Of a DNA stretch of 64,000 nt, positions 45,818 to 57,900 are shown piece after piece; position 1 is the first letter of the stretch, and each line of letters opens with the position of its first letter. The position numbers and the translations under genes were made by a program. The notes under the pieces are model-generated. The model worked only from the letters and a program-made list of their open reading frames with translations. It searched no databases and was not told the origin of the DNA. The stretch comes from Saposhnikovia divaricata (lineage: Eukaryota > Streptophyta > Magnoliopsida > Apiales > Apiaceae), in the NCBI GenBank assembly GCA_036435485.1, contig CM071600.1, positions 57,657,546-57,721,545 on the forward strand, in the 5' to 3' direction.

Positions 45818-48800
45818 TCAATCATCCAAATATATAACAGCAGGGCCTTTTTTCTCACTACTTTCTGATGCAGCATTACCAGAATTAACTGTATGCTCTG
45901 CCTCTGCTTCTTCCATCTTAACATCGCCTCCAGTGCCATTAGTTGAGGCAGGTTTTCTATTAAGTGAACAGAAGTCAGTAGTCTTAGTGTCACATGCAGA
46001 ACTGGTCTTTTCTTCTACTGATTCAGTTATTGGCTGAAGTTCTGCAGAAACCTTGGCCTTTCTTTCTATCTCAGCCTTCTGATCATGCTCGTTTGCTTCA
46101 GAGGATAATAGTTTATCTGTTTTCAACATAACCGATTCTGGACCAGAAACACTCTGCTGCCCAGATTGCAGATTTTGGCGGATGCCTTGGTAAATTGATT
46201 CTAATGGAAGAAGGTTTTGTCTTAACTTGGGACCAACTGGTTTACTAGTCAAATGTGCTTCAACACAATCATGGACATTATGATCCAGTACATTGCACAT
46301 CTGTGAATAATGTTCAAAAGAGATAAAATTAGAAAACAGAGCTGACATTTCTTCACTGGATCTTAGACTTTTTGATTACAGAACCAATTCGAAATAATAC
46401 GATTTCTATAGGTGAATGAAGTTATTAAGCTTAAGCATTTTGTGCACATGTACAAGTCCGTGAAAGTTCCCAATCGGTACTTTAAGCATCTTTAGGCATC
46501 AGCAATGTATCATGTAAATGATTCTCCAAAAAGAACCCATGAGGTGCACAAAGGAGCAAGAAGAATTTATCTTAAAAAAAGAGCAAGAAGTTTACAAAAT
46601 TAAAGCAAACTCAAAGCCAATGTGCAAAGTTACGAACTGGACACATCAATTTAGCAAACGAGTTACATTCCAGATGACCACAGTAATTAGAATGCAAGAT
46701 AAGTTCTCAAGAAGTTACCTTGTTGTAAAGATGAGCCAAATCCATACGATGTGTTTTATCATCACAAGCAGCTGCTGATATTTCTTCTGGAGCTGCGCAA
46801 ATAAAATCTAGGTAAATGATCTTCATATATTAGGTAGTAACTGATACTGTGATTAATTTTAAAATCTATCACTATCACTCTGTCAAACAAAAAAAAACTG
46901 TGCATTTATTCATCTTAATTTTACTTTTGCTGGAAAAAGAATAAACAGCTACACTAACAAACCAAAAGTATCCTATGAACTAAATTTAAAAGTGACAGTT
47001 TAATACTTTTTGGTAGCCTTTAGTGGTTGTCAAATAAGGATGATTATGAAGAGGGAAGAAATTTAATAGCAAACACAAAAGAAAACAATTTAGTTGACTA
47101 CTGGACTGATTGGTCAAGTGACTTGGTCTGTAATTTCTACTAGACAAGTGATCACTAATTTGATAACTATAACTTCTACTAGACAACTGGTCACTAATTT
47201 GGAAACAGAGAAAAGTAAATATTAAGACACCAGTCATATAAGGTAGACCTGCCCTTTTTAGTTCTAAAGAATCTATCCCAACTTAACAGAGATTCTAATG
47301 GTGCGTATCAGTTGACTGTTTTCAATAATGTCAGGAGCATCTGTTGTTAATATAACATATAACATACGGGTTAAGTATCAAATTGACCACTATGTAATTA
47401 GCAAAATATCAAATTTACCACCGATTAATTCGGGGTCTCAAATTGGCCACTTTTCAGACAAAATTGTTGATTTTTGGTGGTAAATTTGAGAATTTGTTAG
47501 CTTACCAACGACTTAAAAGTGGCCAATTTGAGAACCGCCAACTTAATAGTGGCCAAGTTGAGACCCCAAATTTGTTGATGGTAAATTTGAAACTTCGCTA
47601 ATTATATAGTGATCGATTTGATAACATACTGCTGTAAATACACGCAACACGAAATTCTTAGCTGCATCTTGAGAAATATATGATAGTTTTTTTATGCACT
47701 CCCACGAATTTGAATTTCAATATAAACAATACATAAACCTTACATTATCTTATAAGAAAACAATCACAGTAATTTCAAGACAATAACACAAAGAAATTGC
47801 AGAAACCACAAAGAGATGAGGCTGGACTCAGACCACAGTTTAAAAAAGAAAGCCTCAAAAAAGGGAGGAAAACTATGTTCACTTACAGATTACATCTAGC
47901 TGAGGCAAGCATTCAGACAAGTCAAAGTTATTCTCCTTGACATTTGGATCTGCTACATCAGCTACAATGGATTCAGTCTCCATGTCTCCAGCAGGAATCT
48001 CATTGGTATTTTCATCAGCCTGTGATATGATAATTATAAGGCCAAAAGAAAATGAAAACAGTTCATGCACGCAGAATTTTCAATGGATATGATAACATAA
48101 AAAATCGTAAATAAGCCAAAAAATTTCTTAATAAACAGTTTTGCTAAGAAACTTGGTTATACAGGACTAATGCCCAAGAAGCTGAAGAGGACAAACTCTG
48201 TTGGCTTAGATGTTTTCACAAGAAAAATTAACCAAACCTGTGCCTGATCCTGCTGCAGGCAAACAATTCTTACTGTAATGATAAAAAAAATAATGAATGC
48301 CTAATACATAAATACTTTTCTCTTCTTCATTTTCTCTGCATCATTATTATATTGACATAGTACTCAACTTTCTGTGTACTTGCAAAGTCATGCAACTAAA
48401 CATATATGCTATTTTCAATTAGAAGATAGCATCATGCAACTGACTCCAGTCACCTATACAGTTTGCGCTTATGTTCAGACACAAGAACATGTGAGAAACT
48501 TACAAAAGCTTGTTTCTGATATTCTGCATTCAGTGCTTTCTCCAAAAGCAGCACCCGTCTCTTGATAAACTCAACCTGTCTCCGCTGCATCTCTCTAAAA
48601 TTAGATAGAAGAGAAGAAAAGTCCTGATAGACTTGTGCTCGATTGGTGCCATCACCGGCTCCCTTTGTAGCATCAGTTTCTGAACCATTCCCACCAACTA
48701 ATGTCTTCGAATTATGAACCATTGTTTCAGGGGTAGAAATATTTATGCCTTGTGCTTGAGAACCTTCAGAGCCAGCACCTTGTGCTTGAGAACCACTGGC

Positions 48801-48930
48801 TTCGGGAACTTGTGCATGAGCTCTAGAAACAGGAAGATTTATATAGGGAATATTCAGCTCATGACAGATCAGCTCCGGAACTCTTAATTCCTTGTCATCG
48901 ACAATAGCTTGCCATCTGCCATAACCATGC
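45818..48930 (-). CDS. PKL: PKL exons: C-terminal region with 15-nt microexon
   Basis: 48504-48930 completes the SANT-like helix (HGYGRWQAIVDDKELRVPEL). It then has an imperfect GSQAQGAGSE/GSQAQG repeat and the conserved FREMQRRQVEFIKRRVLLLE helix. Microexon 48238-48252 encodes QDQAQ; its acceptor is CAGCAG, so 12 or 15 nt may be used. 47887-48019 and 46719-46792 encode an acidic stretch and DDKTHRMDLAHLYNK. 45818-46300 gives KPVGPKLRQNLLPLESI and an acidic tail ending VIYLDD and TGA. The microexon rests on frame and splice sites and should be confirmed by cDNA. Confidence 0.85.
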
Positions 48931-51900
48931 CTGCACCCAAAAAACAAACTTAGAAAAATCTATGAATTGTAGTTGACTGCTTAACTATATTTGCATAGTT
49001 GCATGTTACTTCTGCTAAGAATACAAAGTACAAGTACACGAAAAAGTTTATTTATGAATATATTTTTTATCTAAACAACAAAACAAAATGATTAACTTTA
49101 ATTTAAATATTTCATGTTTAGCGTCGAATAAAACACCAAACCTAAATTTCTAATATTATGTCTCAATTACAAATTATATGGGGCTACTGGCTAGAGGGAG
49201 TCCATGACAACCCATTCATAAACCCTGACTTTAGAACAGGGAGAAAGGCGGATTAAGGCATAATTAATTGTTCAAGGGTTGAGGGACAAACCTTGAACTC
49301 ATGTATAACTCTGTCAAATAATGAAATCTATCCACCCAAACGAAAAAAAAATCTAATAATAAAAATAAAAAAACATTATAATAATCACTATATATATCAA
49401 CTCCAGTTGACTACTGTGATATTGCTCATAACACGTTCTGCAAACATATATTTAATATATGTGTACAATTATACACTATTATACATACTTTAGTACTGCA
49501 CGGAGAAGTAAAAGGTCATGCTCGTCCTTCCAAAATCTTCCACATCTCAATCCTGGCAACCGATGTACAATATCATCACTGAAAAGAGGTGCACCATGCA
49601 ATTCTGATGAACTCTGTATCTGTAAACAACATTAGGACACAAAAAGGACCAGAAGAATTGCTTAGAATTGTTCAGTATAAACAAAGATTAAGGAGTAAAA
49701 TGTAGTATGACAGAAGTTATAGATCTATAAGACAAATTGTCGCACAAATATATAAGGAAAATTTTACTGCACTAAAACTAGCAAACTAGCAGAAGGCTTG
49801 TATCAAGTTATTACTTCTAAGATGTAATAAAGCTAGCAATTTAGGCATAAAAGATAGGTGACAGAAGCTATTTAGAACTGTAATAACCATAACATATATG
49901 TTCAATACCTAACATCAGGAATCAGTTTTTGCCTTGAATCCTCCTCATGAATACATAAAACAATAGAAAGCGCATAATTTTTATATCTGACACAGTAATG
50001 AATGGGTGCTTAAAAAGCTTTCACCGCTATGGATGTCTTATACAAGAAGCTAGCAAGTCAGGAAATATTCAGGCACTCAACTGACTTGGAGAACCATAGT
50101 CTCATGGAACTAGCAAGCAATTTTGCAAACACCAAAGTACTAGCTGTAATTAAAAAGTAAATTATGATTTACTAAAACACGGTAAAACAAGGTTAGACAT
50201 GTCTTTTACATATTCGACAATTTAAAACAGAGTGAAACAAGGTTAGACATGTGTTTAGTTCTACAATTATTACCTACTTAATAAGGAGTAAGAGGGTTTC
50301 TTTGGTCGTCGTCGTTAGTATAAAATGTTTGGTAGGACTCTAACCTTATCTACTATCAACTATAACATCTACTCCCTCTGTCCCAAAAAACTCTTCCCAT
50401 TTTGACCGGACACGTTTGCCAACGCACACTTTTAATCGTTAATATCTTTAATTTCGTATTAGTATTAAATATAAAAACTTCACTGTATTAAAGTACTTAT
50501 AAATACGAATCCAACAAGATTACTCATGACTATATTTGGTTTTATAGATTAGACGTAAATTAGTAATTTGTCTCTTGTTATGAACAGTTCCGACATATGA
50601 AATGGGAAGATTATGAGACGGAGGGAGTAATATAATGTTGTTCCTGGTACAAAAAAAAAATAGATTAAAAAGGTAAATCTAATAAGGAGATTGTCACCAC
50701 GTAATATAGAGATTTAGTTTTTTAAGCATATAGAGATAGGTATGACCAGAACTACGCTAATATATGAATGAAAAAAGTACCTGCAAAAATACTTCCTTCA
50801 AACTTATAAAGAATGCTACAAAATTATCCAAGCTAAAATGTAACTGAATGTATTACCGACTTACTTTCTCTTTCATGAGGAGTAAGATTGCAATCCTTAC
50901 AAGGACATCTTGTATCCTTAATCCTTCTTTTGGAATGCCATCTAGTGATCAAGTAAAAACTTGTTGGAATCGGAGGCAAAAAAATTACAAGGATAAATGT
51001 ACACTAGAAGGAAGTAAGGAAGTAGCATTCACCAGAAAATGTTGGAGAGTCGTTGATCTCCTCTGCAATGTGAGTTAAGAAAAGTTTCCCATAACTGCAA
51101 ATTAATGACAACAATAATAATAAAATCAGCGAGAAGAGAAAAATGCAGTTCAAACTTTGCATACAGAACTGTCTTAAAGCACGTAAATTTCAGATATAGA
51201 AGCTAAAATGATGTTAATGTGGTTGAAGTTAGGAAACATATCTTGAAGAGTTTATTCTTTTTTGGGTTGTTCATACATGCAATAATCTAATTAGCTATCT
51301 TATGCAATCCTTGAAATGTTCTAAACAATCAACAAAAAGTATCAGTGCAACCAAAAAGACAGTGCAACCAAAAAGACAGCTACACATTACCAATTGCAAA
51401 TAAAAACTAATTTTGACTAAAAACCCAAAGATTAGTATGACCCTTGACTATCAAAAGCTAAATAAACCACATACGCATGTATTTCTTCAAATGTCTTCTG
51501 CCTCAGTCGTGGTGTAAATTCTGCCCAGTCAAATTCCCCAACTCCAAATCTGAAGAGCATAAAAGATTTACATATTAATATATGAAGCAAATGCATATCT
51601 ATGTTTCAGCCACGAATTAAACTATAAAATCTATCTTTACTCTATATTAATGTGAAAATTCATGTTTAAATGGCGCACGATAGTACCAAAGTACTAAATT
51701 TGGTTATCACTAAATTCAGGTTCGATTCCTTGCAACTACATAATTATACTAGATTTATTTACTTTATTTTTTTTAACTTCACCACAGGTTCGATTCCCTA
51801 TAACTACATAACTAAATTCTGTTTATTTATTAAATTATTTTATCATTCAATAATCTACACCTGCGGAAAGTTAAGCCTCGCCAGGGTTTGAAATGCCGTG

Positions 51901-54900
51901 GTGGTGGTTAGGCCAAAGCCCTTCATTCTCAATAATTTATTTATATAAATATTTTAATCTCGGCTCGTGATCGATCCGTGCCCGTGCTTTGCACGGATTA
52001 TCGGCTAGTATAAATGATAATGTAATAAGAAGTTAATTAATACAATAGAAGGCATACTAAAAGCTAAAGCAAAAGATCAATTTAGATATAGCAAGAGAAC
52101 AAACAAGACCAAACATGAGAACAAACCTCATAAGAATTTGGACAAATGTAGCCCTTTGATTTGGTGTAAATCCAAGGACTCTCAAAGATTTTCCTTCTCC
52201 TTCCATCAGAGGCCGAGGTACAATATCAACTGTTTAAGATAAAGAGATTAGCAATCATCAACTGTAATCAAATTCATGTATAAAAAAGCGACTGAACAGT
52301 AAAAATATCATAAATGATATTTTGCCACAAAGGATAACTGTATCACCTACTCCACTTAACTATTTGTCCCTACCAAGTCTGAATCGTTATTACACTTACT
52401 TTTATTACTCACCAGTCACCGCCACACTCTTTGCTTTTTATTTATTTATTCTTTTAAAAACATATTCATTATATAACTTTTACCCCTCGGTTTCTTTTTC
52501 GAAGTCCTTTTAACAAGTGTAGCTTCAATTATCTCACTATCAGTTCCATCATCAGTATGTTCACCATCATAGCTATTATCTTCACCATTAGAACTTATAT
52601 CTTCCAGGCCAGCGAGATCATCGTCATCAACACAGACCATCTGAGAAAGACCAAAAGAATGAGCCACGGTTATATAACTCAACAAGTACTGAAAGATAAT
52701 TACATATAGAGTGGTAGACACATTTAATACCATAGTTGATTGACCTAAAACTAATGGCTAGAGATCAACATCAAGTTAAAGATATAATCTACTGAAAACC
52801 GGGCAAGCGCACTCAAAACTAGTCTAGGAAATTAAGCTAGGGAATTCAAAAACAAGCTCCATGGTTGATATTTAAGCTCCAATTGCTATGTAAATGACAT
52901 AACTACCCGTGATAAAAACAAAATCAATGAAATTCGTTATTTAGAAATCATGGGAAGTAGTGTAATTAAAATATCTAAAAATTAAAATTGGAGCTTAAAT
53001 AGTAAAAGCAGGAGCTTATTTATCAATTCCCATAAGTTAAACAGCTATATCATATGATATCTTCATTAGATATCAAGACATACGAAGATTGAAGACTATT
53101 AACAGGGTGTTGAGGTCGTTCAGAGTAAACGAATGAACACGTATCAGTTAGGTTGTTCCGCTAGCTGTAAACATTAAACAACGACTAATGAGGACTAGTT
53201 CACTAGTGCAGTTCTACGTTACCTGTTTGCGGCTTCTCTTCCCCTTTCCCATGGCATTAAACTCCTCAACTTTGTGCTCTTCAAATCTATCCTTCAACAA
53301 CTCTTCCCAGTAATTTCCTCTTTCAGAATTGTTTACATTAGCTTTGTTATCTGGATCAGGAATTTGAGCTTCTTCCTTCACTTTAGCTTCTGTCTCATCA
53401 ATATACTCGAAATTTGCTACCTACACAAGCAATAAAGTAATTTCTTTAACAAGGCCAAAGTTAAAAGATGGAGCTTATCAGGTTACATGCATCTTATAAT
53501 ATATTCACAAGCATTGGAATGTTTCAAGATAAAGTATGTCTGGATAGTAAGTAGAGCATAAAAATTATAATTTCAGTGCACACCGAGTTAGGATGATAAA
53601 GGTTATTTAGTTTTCTTCTTACCAAATAAATATTGAACTAAACAATCTTATTCGATAGATTGATTCATCATAAATCCGTTCACCCAAAAACAATGGGCAC
53701 TAAACTGGTGATATGACATGTAAATATGTAAGCATGAGTAAAGATGCACATGTTCAGATGACATGTCCGCAACATTGATAAAGGAAACAACCCTCACCAA
53801 ATACGAGTAAGGTGGAAAAGTGAAACGTTGAAATGTAATTGAAACTATTTAATATTAATCCACCATTACTTCTTTGACTTCGCAGGATCTAGGCAGAAAT
53901 AAGCCAACCAAGGCGTTCCCTTTACATAACTCAAATTTACATATATATGCTTATATTATTACTAATATTCTCCTAATAATGTTGAAGAAATTATATACAT
54001 ACCACCATATAATCAACTAGATCATTACTTTGGAAACTAAAACATAAATATTTCATCGAGAAGAATACATACTTAAATCAAGTCTATGTTAATGTCTCAA
54101 ACAAGATCAATCCAAGTCTCCACTAAGACCAATTCCAAGTCAAAATGAAATGAAATGAGTAAAATCCACCACAAAAGACAAAAATATAACAACAATACTA
54201 CTACAAGATAAAACATCATCAAGGTGATGCATAGCATCCTGACCCTTGGAAAAGAGGGAAAGAGATCCTGGTCGCCATGTTACTGAACCCGGATCTGCTA
54301 TACCCATGCCCAAATCTGTTTAAACCTAATCCGTATATGCTTTGATCTGGCCTATTTGAGATGTAACAAAAACCCATTTAAGAGGGGTTTAAATAGTAGT
54401 AATCAAGACCGCGTTCATGTGATCTAAACAATTGCATATTAAGTTAGTCACCGCGAAATTCTATAAATCAAACATTACAAACCCTAGGGCAGATTTTCCA
54501 AAGCACAATAGTTTAACCAACATATAGCACTCAAATCAATCAAACGAATTAATTAAAACTCAGTCTATCATATACATGTGCATATACATACATAATTGAT
54601 CGAAAGAAAACCACATTTAAGTGATATAAAACACTGCATATATACATATAGGGGTTGATTCAAATGAGAACCATTATCTAAATGAGAACCGGAGAACCAT
54701 TAGATCCTACTGCAGAAACTATTTTGTTTCGTAATAAAAATATAGTGTCCTGCTATTGAATTTCAAAATTATGCACATGAAATTAAAATTTCTACAATTG
54801 AACTTGCTTCTTCTACAAAGTTCTACAACTGAACTTACTTACCATTGAGTTTTAGTGCAGAATCTGTTTTGTTTCATATTAAAAATATAGTGTTTGGCCA

Positions 54901-57900
54901 CAGAATTTCAAAGTTATGCACATGAAATTAAAAGTTCTACAACTGAACTTGCTTTTTCTACACAATTCTACAAATGAACTTACTTTTTTAACAAACATTC
55001 TGCTGCTAAACTTAAAAGTTATGCGTCTGAATTTTGAAGTCAAACACATGAATTCTAACCTATATATATAGGTCATTGATCCATAAAGAACACCCTTATA
55101 TATATATATAGGCTTTTGCTCAAATACAAACCAATCCTTAAATACAAACTACAAACGAACACTAGATTAATTATATTTCATTTATTCTAAGGTTCCCGCC
55201 AAGGGTACCTTCACAAAAAATGCTTAAAATAATTGGCTCTATCCACAAAAAAAAAAAAATTGCCGTGGAAATGCGAAGCATTTAAGACAGTAAACGGATG
55301 AGTTAGGTAGTCATGAGGGCCACAGGCCCTCGACACACCCGTCAATCGTCTATTGCCTTTACCATTGATTGCCATTCCTTACAACTTTAGAATGATAAAT
55401 GCGCGAAGCGCCGTACATGGTGCGAAGCACCGTTAACCAGTGAAATCTACTGCCACGTCATCACGTGAACAGTGAATTTTTTTTTTTATGGAGTCAATTA
55501 TTTTAAACACTTTTTGTATTGGGGTACCCCTAGTTTGATCATTAAATTAGCATGAAATATTAAATTAGTGTTTAGTTTTTGTAGTTAATTTTAGTTTGTA
55601 GCAGAGTAGGACCCTATATATATATATATATATATATATAGAAAACCACATTTAAGTGATACAAACACTGCATGTATATATATATATATATATAGGGTCT
55701 TGTTCTAATAGAAACTAACTTAGAATAGAAACTAGAAACTAAACCTAAATTAAATATTTCAAGCTAATCTAATGACCAAATTAGGGGTACTCCAATACAA
55801 AAAACGTTTAAAATTATTGTCTCTATTCAATAAAAATATAAAAAAATTAAAAAAATTAAAAAAAAAAAGTTACTGTTCACGTGATGACGTGGCGCGTGAA
55901 CAGTAACTTTTTTTTAAAAAAAATTATTTTTTTTTTATATTTTTGTTGAATAGAGCCAAGAATTTTAAACGTTTTTTGTGAAGGTGCCCCTAGCGGGGCC
56001 ATTAAAATAAATGAAATATAATTTATTTAGTGTAGGTTTCTAGTTTCTATTCTAAGGTTGGTTTCTATTTGAACGCTAGCCTATATATATATAAATTTAC
56101 ATATGTAAATATGTTTGGATATGAATTAAGATTAAAACTGACATAGAAACTGACATCTATTGCATATGATTGCCTAGATTGTACAAAATGCCTATGGAAG
56201 AAGCGCCTCTCTTCTTTTCACTCAAACAAAGTAGTAAACACGAGACCTGGGTTTTATCATTGTTTGTGTGTATGAATAACTTCAATATACCCGGCCATGG
56301 ACATAATTTTCTGTTGAAAACAAATATTTAAAATGGTTAATTTAAATAATTTAAATAATTGATTGGGTATCAAATATAACACTTTTTCTAGAAACTGATA
56401 TGCATATTTAGGTGGAGTACCACCATGTTTTTGAGAAACGTATTTCAGTAATTGCTAGAATCCTCCTGCATTCCCCATTTTCCTGAAGTATTCTCAAGTC
56501 CATTCCATCACTTAATTGCAAAGATTCTTTCCTTGTGACCAACATAATTGAATATTTTTCTAACAAGGTGACAAATAGTATTTGTGACAGGAGAGTGAGA
56601 TTTTATGGAGATAAGCAATTATTTATTGCAGCATGAAAGGGTAATGTTAACCCACTCTCCGCAAAACGTTATTTTGGTACATCTGACTGAATACAGTAAA
56701 AATGTCATTATTTTTCCGCATTTAAATTTTCTTACTCCGGACACAAAGGTTGGGTCAAGACTCAAGAATGAGTTGAACTAGGCATGGAAGGTGTGGCTTG
56801 ACTCATCAGCCCACTACTCCATGGACACCTGGCCATTCCGCCTAGAGGACACCTAACCGACGACAAAACTGTCCCGTAAAGCAGCCTCTACCAAAAGCAG
56901 CCTTCAACGGAAAATATATCTCACACTGCATAAGTTTTTTTTTATATAGTACTGCATAAGTTATTTGGTTGTAGTCTAACTCTGTATGCCATGAGGTATA
57001 ATTGACTCAATTAACACTGGACCAGATTAGACATGCTAGCTACATAGCATCACTTCACCCAGTTATAATTAGTTAAAAGAAAACTAGAAAGAAAACTAAA
57101 CCTTAAAGGCCTTCAAAAATCCATCTTCTTCCTCATCCAAGGTGGCTTCTTCATCAACAACCTGATCGCGATCTAATAATCTGGAAGATTGAGTTTTGAA
57201 TAAGTTTAGAGAAGAAGCTGATGAGGTTTACATATACACGAATACACACAGTAAAGAGGGAGGGGAATCAGTAAACAGGGTGTAGCTAGTCACTGAAGGA
57301 TAAAAAGTAAAAATATATGCAACACCTATCGATCGCAGCATCATCATAATGAATTTGTCGGGATTTTCCGGCCTCGTCATTCTCGTCAGCAAACAATTCT
57401 TTTGACCCATACTTGATAATGTCATCCAGTTCCTCCTACAAAAAGTTGAACCATCAAACATTTAAAAGTTTGATCAATGGTCAAGTCTGTTAAACACCAT
57501 TAATCATGTATCCTCATCTCAACCATAACAACTATATTCATAGGATAATGCAGTTATTTGCATTTATAGCCAAAGGCAGTTTTTTTGGCAATCATGTTAT
57601 TAGTACAGATTTGAGGACTCGGTTCAGCAACAAAAAAACACTTGTACATATAATTTATTAATTATTGCCGAGGATAATCAGAGATACAAGAGCCAAGAAA
57701 AATATGTCAATACCTGGTTTATATTTTTTGTCTTAAGCTTGCCGACAACTAGATGCTCTAAAACCATTTTTTTCTTGGTCATCTGCATCATCCTTTCTTC
57801 AATTGTTCCTCTAGTTATAAGTCTAAAAATCATCACCTACGAGATTGGAAGAATACTTCAAAACAATATGAGCATACAATCAAATCAACTCTGCTCCCTA

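Larger units (their letters stand above)
54604..55690. repeat. 45-bp direct repeat flanking the TIR cluster
   Basis: GAAAACCACATTTAAGTGAT, then ACAAACACTGCATGTATA or a near variant, occurs at about 54606-54650 and 55640-55685. It brackets the elements at 54650-55060, 55070-55098 and 55110-55615. Confidence 0.7.

Noticed and set aside
46518..46778. Plus-strand frame of 86 codons opposite a PKL intron and exon
   Set aside because: No domain; it overlaps a well-supported PKL exon on the other strand.
52446..52520. Extension of the PKL exon past 52484 (residues KSYIMNMF)
   Set aside because: A GT donor after GGG at 52484 gives correct phase with the next exon; the extension is intron read-through.
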